Shown: positions 1-8,732 of the stretch, in pieces | Layout: each line of letters opens with the position of its first letter | Numbering within the stretch: the stretch's first letter is position 1 | From: an uncultured Bacteroidales bacterium | Lineage (GTDB): Bacteria; Bacteroidota; Bacteroidia; Bacteroidales; JAUNSR01 | NCBI GenBank assembly: GCA_947074165.1 | Contig: CAMTOT010000048.1 | Coordinates: forward strand, 1-12,969 | DNA: 12,969 nt | Direction: 5' to 3' | The notes under the pieces: model-generated | Database searches by the model: none | Told to the model about the DNA's origin: nothing | The model's input: only the letters and a program-made list of their open reading frames with translations | Translations under genes and position numbers: made by a program

Positions 1-49
1 ACGAGATAATGAGCGGTGACTGGAGTTCAGACGTGTGCTCTTCCGATCT
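1..49 (+). other. Illumina TruSeq P7 / Read 2 adapter (non-genomic)
   Basis: Bases 1-7 match the end of the P7 adapter, 8-15 (AATGAGCG) are an 8-base i7 index, and 16-49 match the 34-base TruSeq Read 2 adapter through CTTCCGATCT. From memory the index is the reverse complement of TruSeq HT index D703. This is library sequence, not part of the organism; genomic sequence begins at 50. Confidence 0.98.
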
Positions 50-2082
50 CCCGCGAGGGAAATAGTGAAGATAATATTGACAACAATATTGAGCTCAATG
101 AAGTAATCATTTCAACTTATGGCAGAGACGAGAACCTAACCAAACTAAATATGGGGGTACAGTCACTATCTGTAAAAGAGATTAATAAAATCCCCGCTAT
201 GATGGGAGAAGTGGATGTAATCAAAGCTATACAGCTGCTTCCCGGCGTACAGCCCACTTCCGATGGAGGATCAGGCTTTAGCGTACGCGGTGGTTCTGCC
301 GATCAGAATCTTATAATGCTCGACAACTCAACTGTATACAACGCATCACACCTGCTTGGCATCTTTTCCGTATTCAATAATGATGTAATAAGCGGACTTG
401 ACTTATACAAAGGAGACATGCCACTTAAATTCGGAGGACGATTATCATCTATGCTTGATATACGAACCCGAGACGATCATCCGGAGCGATTCTCAATGGT
501 AGGTGGTATAGGACTGATATCAAGCAGACTCGTTATTGACACTCCGATTGGAGATAAAACATCGATTATGGTAGGCGCACGACGAAGCTACGCCGATCTT
601 TTTCTAAGAATGAACAAAGATTACAAAGACTATGACCTGTATTTCTATGACACTAACGCTAAAATAACTCACCGCTTCTCATCTAAGGACAAAATTGAAA
701 TAAACGGATATTATGGAAAAGACCTGTTTGGAATGGCGGGTATACAAAGTTTCGGATACGGCAATTCTACTGCGTCAGCTACATGGGGGCATATATTCAA
801 CTCAACTCTTTTCTCTAAATTAAGCCTGAACTACAGCGGATATGATTACTTTGCCGAGTCGGAAATGGAAAACTCAGAGATGCTATGGGATGCCTCTTTA
901 CGCGATTTCTCTCTTAGATATGACATAACACAACCCTACTCAAATCTATTGGATCTTAGTTATGGCGTATCGGGCACATTTCATAAATTTAAACCGGCCC
1001 TTGTAAGACAACCCGGCTATGATGACTTTCTTCTGCCGCCTAATTATTCGTTTGAATACTCTGCATACATCGAAAACAAACAAAAGATTTCAGACCGCCT
1101 CAGCCTTAGATATGGAGTGAGGTTTACATCGTTCAATAATATTGGAAAAAACACACTTTACTCCTTCGACAATAATTATGAATGTACCGACACAATCAAT
1201 TATAAAAGAGGCGATGTGTATAATACATATATTAGATTTGAGCCAAGAGCAGGTATAGTATATCAACTAACACAAAACTCATCTGTAAAAGCCAACTATG
1301 TACATAACGTACAGTTTATACAACTTGCAAATAACTCAGCTGCAGGCTCGCCTATGGACATGTGGTTTTCAGCAAGCCCTAATATAAAACCACAGGAGGC
1401 AGACATTTTTTCTGCCGGATACTTCCATAATTTCAATGACAATATGTATGAACTGTCGTGCGAACTTTATTATAAAGACTACAAGAATGTGATAGATTTT
1501 GCCGATCACGCCGAATTACTTCTCAACGAACTACTTGAGGGTGAGATACGCACCGGTAAAGGGCGCGCTTACGGTATGGAACTGATGGTTAAGAAAAACA
1601 CGGGCAAGCTAAACGGTTTTGCCAATTACACTCTGTCTCGCTCAGAGCGCACTATAGCCGGAATAAACAACGGCAACACCTATCTCGCTCCATTCGACAA
1701 AACACACTGCGTTAATATAGCGCTCAACTATATACTAAATAAAAAACACGCTTTCTCGGCTGCATGGATATATGCTTCAGGCAATCCTACTACATACCCC
1801 GTAGGAAGAATGGAAATTAACGGTGAATTCTTCCCTATTTATTCAGGCAGAAATGAATACAGACGACCTGATTATCACCGCCTTGATGTATCATATACAT
1901 TTACACCTAAACCGGAAACGAAGAAAAGATGGAGAGGTGAATGGAATTTCTCCCTTTTCAACGCGTATAATCAACATAACCCGTGGACTATCTCTTACGA
2001 CTCTGACGAAAACGGGCCTTACGCTGAGATGGTTTACCTATTCGGATTACTACCTTCCGTCACTTACAATTTCAAATTCTGA
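50..2082 (+). CDS. TonB-dependent outer-membrane receptor, 5' truncated
   Basis: This is the C-terminal part of a TonB-dependent receptor, a 22-strand outer-membrane barrel that imports a ligand using TonB/ExbBD energy. The first complete genomic codon is at 52. The frame opens at a GTG at 16 only because the adapter reads through, so the first 12 codons (TGVQTCALPIS) are artefact. What remains starts after the signal peptide and the usual N-terminal carboxypeptidase-regulatory-like domain. The plug covers about bases 130-470, with the conserved SVRGGSADQNLIMLDN stretch (280-327) and GDMPLKFGGRLSS (about 412-450). The rest, to 2082, is alternating aromatic/polar barrel sequence. It ends in YNFKF, a terminal aromatic residue as expected of an outer-membrane beta signal. 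The partner DUF4249 lipoprotein follows 6 bp later. There is no SusD homologue, so this is not a classical glycan SusCD pair; the ligand is unknown. Confidence 0.93.
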
Positions 2083-2088
2083 TAAATT

Positions 2089-2976
2089 ATGAATAAGATA
2101 TTTAACCCGGCTACCTTAGTCATTGCCATATTATTCTCTGCATTATACTCTTGCACCGAACGATTAAATATAAAAACCAATAATGCCGACCCTACCGTAT
2201 CGGTATATTGTGAATTATCTACTGATACGAAAATACAGACTGTAGCGGTAAAGATGACAGCTCCATACTTCTCAGCCGAACCAAATAAGCCGATTACCAA
2301 CGCTATCGTAACCATAAGCGGAGCCGGAGAGAGCTGGGTGCTTGATCACACAGAAAACGGGATATATGCCACCACTTACGAAGCAGCAGCTAAACCGGGA
2401 TATGCATATAAACTGTCTGTAGAATGCGATTATGACAACGACGGTATAGCCGACCTGTTTACGGCATCGACAACTGTACCTGAGAAACTGCCGATTGACA
2501 AGATTGAATTTAAAACAGTCAGCGTTGGTGCATTTACAATGTACAATTGTGTATTATATACTTTTGTGCCACAGGGGTACAGATATGCTATGTACAGATA
2601 TGACATTAATGACTCTCTGTATATGACCGAACTATCAGACACACGTATCGTCGATATTAAGTTCTGGCTATCCAAGGACTACATAGACGGGCTAGTTTGC
2701 GACATGTTTCACTCTAAAGATGATATGCACCATTTTGATGATGATCAGTTAGAAAGAATATATTTTGTGGGTAAAGACGACAAGGTAACTATTCAAATGA
2801 GTATGATTGATAAAGGTTTCTATGACTTCCTTAGTCACTGTCAGACAGAAATAGGAGGTGAAAACCCTATATTCGGCGGTCCGGCTTCAAACATCACTAC
2901 CAATATAAGCAATGGAGGCGTAGGCTATTTCTCTGCCATAAACCCTGCAAGAGCAACTACAGTTATAGATAAATAA
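2089..2976 (+). CDS. DUF4249-family lipoprotein, partner of TonB receptor
   Basis: A 295-residue secreted lipoprotein that I place in the DUF4249 family, which is confined to Bacteroidota and typically encoded directly after a TonB-dependent receptor, as here. Residues 1-21 form a signal peptide ending in a lipobox-like LYSC, with Cys22 as the lipidation site, so it should sit on the outer membrane near the receptor. Family-like features are the N-terminal beta-rich part with VSVYCEL (37-43), PITNAIVTISGAG (68-80) and GIYATTYEAAAKPGYAYKL (91-109), and the C-terminal IFGGPASNITTNISNGGVGYF (261-281), which resembles the usual DUF4249 ending. An acidic loop DYDNDGIAD (114-122) has the DxDxDGxxD pattern of calcium-binding loops. 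Its function is unknown; a surface accessory role in ligand capture is inference from position. Its ATG lies 6 bp after the receptor stop, so the two are very likely cotranscribed. Confidence 0.85.
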   Translation: MNKIFNPATLVIAILFSALYSCTERLNIKTNNADPTVSVYCELSTDTKIQTVAVKMTAPYFSAEPNKPITNAIVTISGAGESWVLDHTENGIYATTYEAAAKPGYAYKLSVECDYDNDGIADLFTASTTVPEKLPIDKIEFKTVSVGAFTMYNCVLYTFVPQGYRYAMYRYDINDSLYMTELSDTRIVDIKFWLSKDYIDGLVCDMFHSKDDMHHFDDDQLERIYFVGKDDKVTIQMSMIDKGFYDFLSHCQTEIGGENPIFGGPASNITTNISNGGVGYFSAINPARATTVIDK

Positions 2977-3000
2977 TAATATGCTGCTTATTATTTTAAT
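2971..3000 (+). terminator. Weak AT-only hairpin after DUF4249 gene
   Basis: AAATAATAA (2971-2979) and TTATTATTT (2988-2996) form a 9-bp stem around an 8-base loop, followed by a short T-rich run. The left arm overlaps the stop codon of the lipoprotein gene. Its position suits a terminator, but a stem of A-T pairs only is weak, so termination may be partial. Confidence 0.35.
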
Positions 3001-3066
3001 TTATGACGACAATGATAATATTTTTAAAATTTCATTGAAATAAAACTTAACTACAGAGACAAAACA

Positions 3067-3099
3067 GAACATTTGTTCGAAATTATAGAACAAATGTTC
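3067..3099. promoter_or_regulatory. Twin palindromic operator upstream of efflux operon
   Basis: GAACATTTGTTC (3067-3078) and GAACAAATGTTC (3088-3099) are exact reverse complements of each other. Each is also a near-palindrome with GAACA/TGTTC arms around a 2-bp centre. Their centres are 21 bp apart, two helical turns, which places both on the same DNA face. The pair lies just upstream of a promoter-like motif and about 125 bp before the adaptor gene. This layout fits two dimers of a TetR-like repressor; TetR-family control of RND pumps is known in Bacteroides (BmeR of bmeABC5). No regulator gene is in the window, so the assignment is inference. The pair could also fold as a 12-bp hairpin, but no T-tract follows. 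Confidence 0.6.
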
Positions 3100-3107
3100 G
3101 GATTCAC

Positions 3108-3138
3108 TTTTATAAGAAGATTAATTTATATTCCTTTG
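3108..3138 (+). promoter_or_regulatory. Candidate Bacteroides-type promoter of efflux operon
   Basis: TTCCTTTG (3131-3138) matches the Bacteroides -7 consensus TAnnTTTG except at the second base. TTTT (3108-3111) lies 19 bp upstream and is a near match to the -33 TTTG. Transcription would start near 3145 and leave a leader of about 80 bases. The -33 element begins 9 bases after the twin palindrome, so a bound repressor could block it. This is motif matching by eye only. Confidence 0.45.
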
Positions 3139-3181
3139 CAATGAAAAGGTTGTGTAGGTAAGATAGTTACGAGCCTACTAT

Positions 3182-3229
3182 ATGAAAAATGAACTAATAA
3201 ATTCGGAACCAGAATTCATTGTATTATGA
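3182..3229 (+). other. Possible 15-codon leader ORF overlapping adaptor start
   Basis: An ATG at 3182 opens a 15-residue reading frame (MKNELINSEPEFIVL) whose TGA at 3227-3229 overlaps the ATG of the adaptor gene at 3226 in an ATGA arrangement. That geometry permits translational coupling. The same leader has an imperfect GTAGG/CCTAC pairing (3154-3158 with 3174-3178) just upstream. The sequence is short and could be open by chance. Confidence 0.25.
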
Positions 3230-4278
3230 AGTATTGTTTAACATTTGTAGCAGCAGTGCTGCTTTTGATGACTTCTTGCGGTAAGAAGGAGGAAGCTAAA
3301 CCGACAAAAAACAGAGTCGTAAAAACAACCAGAGTAGAATCACGCTCTGAAATCAAGAAAGATTTTGCCGGAATCGTAGAGGCGGTTGAATATGTAAAAC
3401 TGGCCTTTCGTGTGAGCGGGCAGGTAGTAGAATTGCCAATCATTGAGGGTCAGAAAGTAAGAAAAGGCGATTTGATAGCTGTAATTGATCCTCGTGATAT
3501 ATCACTTCAATATGCGGCAGATAAAGCAGCTTACGAGACAGCTTGTTCGCAACTTGACAGAAACAAACGTCTTCTCGAGAAACAGGCTATATCAAAACAA
3601 GACTACGAAGCAAGCGTAGCAAATCACGAAAGAGCTAAATCGGCTTACGAACTTTCTACAAACAATATGAAAGATACCCGCCTTACTGCTCCATTCAACG
3701 GTTCGATTGAGAAACGTCTTGTTGAAAACTTCCAACGCGTAAACTCAGGAGAAGGTATTGTGCAGCTGGTAAACACTAATAAACTTCGTATCAAATTTAC
3801 TATTCCTGATTCGTACTTATATCTTATAAAAAGCAATAAGCATAACTTTTCTGTCGAATTTGACACATATAAAGGTCAGTCTTTCAATGCTTCTCTTGAG
3901 GAGTATCTTGATATTTCTGCCAACGGTACAGGTATTCCGGTGAGCGTAATTATAGAGGATCCGGTTTTTGTAAGAAACTCGTTCGATGTTAAACCGGGAT
4001 TTACATGCAACATCCGTCTTAATTCTGACATAAGCGAATTTGTAGCTTCAGATATGACAGTAGTGCCTCTAAGCTCTGTTTTTGAGAAATCAGAAAGCAA
4101 ACAAAAATATGTATGGGTAGTAGAGAACGGAGTGGTAAAAAGCCGTCCTGTCACTGTTTATTCTCCTACAGGCGTATCTCAGGCTCTTATCTCTGACGGA
4201 CTTAAGGGTGGTGAGACCGTAGTAACTGCAGGTGTGCATTATCTTATTGAAAACGAGAGCATAAAAAGCCTGAATTAA
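3226..4278 (+). CDS. RND efflux periplasmic adaptor (membrane fusion lipoprotein)
   Basis: A 350-residue adaptor that links the inner-membrane RND pump to the outer-membrane channel. The N-terminus is a signal peptide with an LMTSC lipobox, so Cys18 is probably acylated and anchors the protein on the periplasmic side of a membrane. Domains run in the usual order. The first half of a biotinyl/lipoyl-like domain (about 45-90) contains KLAFRVSGQVVELPIIEGQKVRKGD. A short alpha-helical hairpin spans about 92-148. The second lipoyl half (about 150-168) contains TRLTAPFNGSIEKRLV. A beta-barrel domain follows (about 180-265) and then a membrane-proximal domain (about 275-350, with VWVVENGVVKSRPV). 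The length is normal for the family. The pump gene starts 28 bp downstream and a TolC-like gene follows it, so this is the first gene of a complete tripartite operon. The substrate cannot be told from sequence. Confidence 0.95.
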   Translation: MKYCLTFVAAVLLLMTSCGKKEEAKPTKNRVVKTTRVESRSEIKKDFAGIVEAVEYVKLAFRVSGQVVELPIIEGQKVRKGDLIAVIDPRDISLQYAADKAAYETACSQLDRNKRLLEKQAISKQDYEASVANHERAKSAYELSTNNMKDTRLTAPFNGSIEKRLVENFQRVNSGEGIVQLVNTNKLRIKFTIPDSYLYLIKSNKHNFSVEFDTYKGQSFNASLEEYLDISANGTGIPVSVIIEDPVFVRNSFDVKPGFTCNIRLNSDISEFVASDMTVVPLSSVFEKSESKQKYVWVVENGVVKSRPVTVYSPTGVSQALISDGLKGGETVVTAGVHYLIENESIKSLN

Positions 4279-4306
4279 TCCCTTCGCGTAATTAAAATAA
4301 CAGATT

Positions 4307-7300
4307 ATGAATTTAGCTAAATATTCATTAGACAACACCAAGGTTATCTACTTTTTCCTTGCGTTGCTACTGTTCGGGGGATTGCTCTCTTTCGATAAAC
4401 TCGGAAAGAAAGAGGATGCTCCGTTCGTAATCAAAACAGCTGTAATCATCACAAGATATCCCGGCGCTGAACCGGCAGAGGTTGAACGACTAATAACCGA
4501 ACCTATATCACGTGAGATACAGAGTATGAACGGCGTATATAAGATTAAGTCTGAATCTATGTACGGTCTGTCTAAAATAACGTTTGAGTTACTTCCTTCG
4601 CTTGCAGCCAACACTATTCCTCAAAAATGGGATGAACTGCGACGCAAGGTGCTTAATATAACACCTTCACTACCGGCAGGAGCCTCTACTCCTACTGTAA
4701 GTGATGACTTTGGTGACGTATTTGGTATATACTACGGTCTGACAGCTGATGACGGATTCTCATACGCTGAGATGCGAGACTGGGCGGAACGTATTAAAAC
4801 TAAAGTCGTTACAGCCGACGGGGTTATGAAAGTAGCTCTTTTCGGTACTCAGACTGAGTGTATCAATATAAATATATCTGTAAATAAACTTGCAGGTATG
4901 GGTATTAATCCCGGACAGATAGCTCAACTCCTTCAGTCTCAGAATCAGATTATCAATACAGGAGAAATTAACGCTTGGGAGCAGCAGATTAAAGTTGTTG
5001 CCAACGGTCAATACGTTTCTGTCGAGGATATTAAGGAACAGCTTCTCTCTATCGGAACTGGTAAACAGGTCAAACTCGGAGACATAGCTCAGATTGAGAG
5101 AGGATATATGGACCCTCCGGCTAACATAATGCGTGTAAACGGAAAACGTGCTATCGGTATAGGTGTATCTACAGACCCTATAAAGGATGTTGTAAAAACG
5201 GGTGAGCTTGTACAGGAGAAACTTAATCAGCTTCTGCCTCTTATGCCTGTCGGTCTTCAGCTGGAAAGCCTTTATCCGGAAGATGTTATCGCCAAAGAGG
5301 CTAACAATGGATTCATAATCAACCTGATTGAGTCTATATTGATTGTGATCGTTATCATTATGCTTGTGATGGGTGTGAGAGCAGGTCTTCTTATCGGATC
5401 ATCACTTGTATTCTCAATAGGCGGTACTTTGCTTATCATGTCATTTATCGGTGTGGGACTAAACAGAACATCGCTTGCAGGATTTATCATTGCGATGGGT
5501 ATGCTTGTAGACAATGCAATTGTTGTGACAGACAATGCTCAGATTGCCATAGCAAGGGGAATTGATAGAAAGAATGCCCTTATTAAAGGTGCTACAGGTC
5601 CTCAGTGGGGATTGCTTGGAGCTACATTTATAGCTATCTGCTCATTCCTGCCGCTTTACCTTGCGCCATCGGCTGTAGCAGAGATAGTTAAGCCGTTGTT
5701 CGTAGTTTTATCTATATCGTTAGGGTTAAGCTGGATATTAGCTTTGACTCAGACTACTACTTTTGGTAATTTCATACTTAAAGAGAATGACGGCAGCGAA
5801 GGTAAAGATCCTTACGACAAACCGTTTTACAAAAAATTCGCGTCTATACTAAGATTCCTTATAAGCAAGAAGATAGCTACTATAGCGGTTATGATTGGTT
5901 TGCTGTTTGGCTCTCTTGTTCTTATGGGGCTTATGCCTCAAAACTTCTTCCCTTCTCTTGACAAGCCTTATTACAGAGCGGATATATTCTTCCCTGAAGG
6001 CTACAGCATACGTGAGGTGGAAAGAGAAATGAAAAATGTTGAATCATATCTTCTTGGACAGCCGGAGACTCGCAACGTATCAATCACGATGGGTAGCACG
6101 CCTCTTCGTTATTATCTTGCCTCTACATCTGTAGGTCCGAAACCTAACTTTGCCAACGTTCTTATTGAGATTGACGACAGTAAAAATACGCAACGCTGCG
6201 AACATGAGTTTGATATCTACATGAAATCAAACTATCCTGACGCTATCACGCGAACATCTCTGTTTAAACTATCTCCCGCTGTAGACGCGGCTATAGAGAT
6301 CGGATTTATCGGTAACAATGTGGATACACTTGTGATGCTTACAAACAAAGCGCTTGCGATGATGTACGCTAATGATGATCTGATTAATGTAAGAAACTCA
6401 TGGGGCAACAAAGTGCCGGTATGGGATCCGATATACAGTCAGGAGAAAGCACAACCATTGGGTGTAAGCCGTCAGAGCATGGCACAGAGTATCCAGATCG
6501 GCACAAACGGTATGACTCTTGGTGTATATAGAGAAAATGACCTTTCAATGCCTATCCTTTTGAGAGGTACTGAGGGTGATTCTATCAGAATTAATGATTT
6601 GCGCACTCTGCCTGTATTCGGAAATATGCAGTCTGCGACAAGTCTTGAACAGGTGGTAAGCGACTTTGCTTTCGACTACCGTTTTTGCAATGTGAAAGAT
6701 TATAACAGAGAGATGGTCATGATGGCGCAGGCAGACCCTAAAAGAGGTGTCAACGCGATCGCTACATTCAATACCGTATGGGCTCAGATGCAGGAAGAAA
6801 TGGAAATACCTGAAGGGTACACTATGAAATTCTTCGGAGAGCAGGAAAGTCAGGAGGAGAGTAACGCTGCCCTTGCTAAATATTTCCCTCTTTCAATTTT
6901 CCTAATGTTTATAACTCTTCTGTTTTTGTTTAAAACATACAGAAAGCCGGTGATTATCCTTCTTATGCTGCCACTTATTTTTATCGGTATCGTGGCCGGT
7001 CTGTTCTTCCTTGGCAAATCATTTGACTTCTTCGCTACTCTGGGGCTTCTCGGTCTTATCGGTATGAATATTAAAAATGCTATCGTACTGGTAGATCAGA
7101 TTGAGATAGAAGAATCTGAGGGGAAAGAACCTCTTGAGGCTGTTATCCAGGCTACTGTAAGTCGTATTGTGCCGGTAGCGATGGCATCAGGTACTACTAT
7201 CCTTGGTATGCTTCCACTATTGTTCGACGCTATGTTCGGCGGTATGGCTGCTACTATCATGGGAGGTCTGCTTCTTGCGTCGGTACTGACTCTTTTTATC

Positions 7301-7345
7301 TTACCGGTGGCATATTGCGCTATTCACAGAATTAAAGTAAACTGA
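4307..7345 (+). CDS. RND efflux pump permease (AcrB/AcrD/AcrF superfamily)
   Basis: A 1012-residue inner-membrane pump of the ACR_tran family that uses the proton gradient to expel substrates through the adaptor and outer-membrane factor. It has the duplicated RND layout. TM1 is at about 13-29, with a large periplasmic porter domain to about 335. TM2-6 lie at about 336-485 and TM7 at about 522-541. A second porter domain runs to about 858, then TM8-12 at about 859-1006. The TM4 motif GMLVDNAIVVTDN (398-410) carries Asp402 at the AcrB Asp407 position but Asn403 where AcrB has Asp408. The TM10 motif GMNIKNAIVLVDQ (919-931) keeps the lysine (Lys923) equivalent to AcrB Lys940. The protein is slightly shorter than AcrB (1049 residues). 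It lies 28 bp after the adaptor and 12 bp before the outer-membrane factor. A drug or other small amphiphile is a likelier substrate than a metal, because the CusA-type TM4 motif is absent; the exact substrate is unknown. Confidence 0.96.
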   Translation: MNLAKYSLDNTKVIYFFLALLLFGGLLSFDKLGKKEDAPFVIKTAVIITRYPGAEPAEVERLITEPISREIQSMNGVYKIKSESMYGLSKITFELLPSLAANTIPQKWDELRRKVLNITPSLPAGASTPTVSDDFGDVFGIYYGLTADDGFSYAEMRDWAERIKTKVVTADGVMKVALFGTQTECININISVNKLAGMGINPGQIAQLLQSQNQIINTGEINAWEQQIKVVANGQYVSVEDIKEQLLSIGTGKQVKLGDIAQIERGYMDPPANIMRVNGKRAIGIGVSTDPIKDVVKTGELVQEKLNQLLPLMPVGLQLESLYPEDVIAKEANNGFIINLIESILIVIVIIMLVMGVRAGLLIGSSLVFSIGGTLLIMSFIGVGLNRTSLAGFIIAMGMLVDNAIVVTDNAQIAIARGIDRKNALIKGATGPQWGLLGATFIAICSFLPLYLAPSAVAEIVKPLFVVLSISLGLSWILALTQTTTFGNFILKENDGSEGKDPYDKPFYKKFASILRFLISKKIATIAVMIGLLFGSLVLMGLMPQNFFPSLDKPYYRADIFFPEGYSIREVEREMKNVESYLLGQPETRNVSITMGSTPLRYYLASTSVGPKPNFANVLIEIDDSKNTQRCEHEFDIYMKSNYPDAITRTSLFKLSPAVDAAIEIGFIGNNVDTLVMLTNKALAMMYANDDLINVRNSWGNKVPVWDPIYSQEKAQPLGVSRQSMAQSIQIGTNGMTLGVYRENDLSMPILLRGTEGDSIRINDLRTLPVFGNMQSATSLEQVVSDFAFDYRFCNVKDYNREMVMMAQADPKRGVNAIATFNTVWAQMQEEMEIPEGYTMKFFGEQESQEESNAALAKYFPLSIFLMFITLLFLFKTYRKPVIILLMLPLIFIGIVAGLFFLGKSFDFFATLGLLGLIGMNIKNAIVLVDQIEIEESEGKEPLEAVIQATVSRIVPVAMASGTTILGMLPLLFDAMFGGMAATIMGGLLLASVLTLFILPVAYCAIHRIKVN

Positions 7346-7357
7346 TAAAAATATTAT

Positions 7358-8677
7358 ATGAAAGCTAAATATATATGTATGCTTTTGTTTGTCTGCACTG
7401 CGCTAAACGCGCAGGAGCAGCTGACAAGACAACAGTATCGCGAACTTGTGCAGGAGTACAGTCAGGTACTACGTCAGTCGAAGGAGAATACTGTCGCTAC
7501 AAGAGCGGCCGAGAAAGCTTCATTTAAGGGATTTCTGCCAAGAATCGACCTAAACGGTGACGCGACTCTTAATCTGCGCGAACTAAACGCATGGAGCGGA
7601 TCCGGCCCTGGTATTATTAATGTAGGACAAAACGGAGAGACTGATTTGACATTTACTCCGGGTACATATCACAATCATACATTCTCGGCTATGGTCTCTG
7701 TAGCTCAGCCTTTATATACAGGCGGAGGTCTGAGAGCAAAAAGAGAGATGGCTAAGGCAGACAATAAACTATCTGAATTAAGTGAGGAGATGACTCTTGA
7801 TCAGATCAATTATCAGGCTGACGCTGTTTACTGGAACGCATCTTCTGCTAAAGGTCTGCTTGACGCTGCCATTGTTTTTAAAGATATAGTGCAGAAACAG
7901 TATGACGTAATTAATGAGAGATTTAATGATGGTATGATAAGCCGCACGGATCTTCTTATGATCGCGACACGCAAACAGGAAGCTGAACTGCAATATATCA
8001 CCTCTAATCAGAATTATCAGCTTGCTTTTCAAAGACTGAATATTCTATGTGGTCGTGATCCTAACCAACAGGCTAACGCGCTTTGTCCTATAGGTGCAGT
8101 TTGCGAGGATGTACAAAGACTAAATCTTAATGAGGTTCTTGACAGACGAGCTGAATATAAGAGCGCAGATATAAATATTGACAAGCTAAAAGCTACTAAG
8201 AAAGCAGCTACTAGTCAGTATAATCCACAGATGAGTGTTTACGTAGCAGGCGGATTCGCTACTGCTACTCCTCATATGGGAGCTGATGTGCAGTTTACAC
8301 CAATAGCAGGCGTAAACCTTAGCATTCCTCTTATCCGCTGGGGCGAAAGAACACAGACAAGTCGTCAACAAAATGCTTATATCAAAATACAGGAACTTCA
8401 AAAAAGTTATATTAAAGATAATATAAGCAGTGAGTTTAGCGCGGCGCTGACAAAACTTAACGAGACCGGCAAACTGGTTGATACGGCTCAGGAAAACATG
8501 AAGCTGGCACAAGAAAATCTTGATCTTATCACTTTCTCTTATAATGAAGGCAGAGCGAGTATAGTAGAGGTACTTTCCGCGCAGTTGTCATGGACACAGG
8601 CTAATAACAATATGATTAATTCATACCTTGCCAACAAAATGGCTGTGGCTGAATATAGAAAAACTATATCTGAGTAA
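7358..8677 (+). CDS. TolC-like outer-membrane efflux protein
   Basis: A 439-residue outer-membrane factor that trimerises into the exit duct of the RND pump. Residues 1-18 are a signal peptide with likely cleavage after ALNA, leaving QEQLTRQQYRELV; the cysteine at position 13 is not in a lipobox, so it is not a lipoprotein. Two OEP-type repeats follow. The first is at about 30-225, with VAQPLYTGGGLRAKREMAKA near 112-131 and helix sequence ending NILCGRDPN. The second is at about 235-435, with LSIPLIRWGERTQTSRQQNA and the closing SYNEGRASIVEVLSAQLSWTQA. The paired motifs PLYTGGGLRAK and PLIRWGERTQ mark the duplicated strand-helix joints of the family. The start codon is 12 bp after the pump stop, so the gene is the last of the three-gene operon. 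A strong hairpin terminator follows 12 bp after its stop. Confidence 0.95.
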   Translation: MKAKYICMLLFVCTALNAQEQLTRQQYRELVQEYSQVLRQSKENTVATRAAEKASFKGFLPRIDLNGDATLNLRELNAWSGSGPGIINVGQNGETDLTFTPGTYHNHTFSAMVSVAQPLYTGGGLRAKREMAKADNKLSELSEEMTLDQINYQADAVYWNASSAKGLLDAAIVFKDIVQKQYDVINERFNDGMISRTDLLMIATRKQEAELQYITSNQNYQLAFQRLNILCGRDPNQQANALCPIGAVCEDVQRLNLNEVLDRRAEYKSADINIDKLKATKKAATSQYNPQMSVYVAGGFATATPHMGADVQFTPIAGVNLSIPLIRWGERTQTSRQQNAYIKIQELQKSYIKDNISSEFSAALTKLNETGKLVDTAQENMKLAQENLDLITFSYNEGRASIVEVLSAQLSWTQANNNMINSYLANKMAVAEYRKTISE

Positions 8678-8685
8678 TTATAAAC

Positions 8686-8730
8686 AAGAAACAGGCTGAA
8701 CGAATTAAATATCGTTCAGCCTGTTTTTTT
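8686..8730. terminator. Strong terminator shared by convergent genes
   Basis: AACAGGCTGAACGA (8690-8703) pairs perfectly with TCGTTCAGCCTGTT (8712-8725): a 14-bp stem and 8-base loop, followed on the plus strand by a continuous T-tract to 8730. It ends the efflux operon. The minus-strand gene stops only 3 bp away at 8733. On that strand the stem is followed by TCTTGTTT, a weaker T-rich tail, so it may work in both directions. Confidence 0.92.
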
Positions 8731-8732
8731 GT

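Noticed and set aside
1823..2092. Plus-strand open frame overlapping the end of the TonB receptor
   Set aside because: It lies in an alternative frame of the barrel-coding sequence, and the receptor frame has the family's sequence and C-terminal aromatic signal.
3067..3099. 12-bp inverted repeat read as an intrinsic terminator
   Set aside because: No T-tract follows on either strand within a few bases, each arm is itself palindromic, and it sits next to a promoter-like motif; an operator fits better.
8186..8512. 108-codon minus-strand open frame inside the TolC-like gene
   Set aside because: It is antisense to a clear outer-membrane factor, with no start context or recognisable motif.
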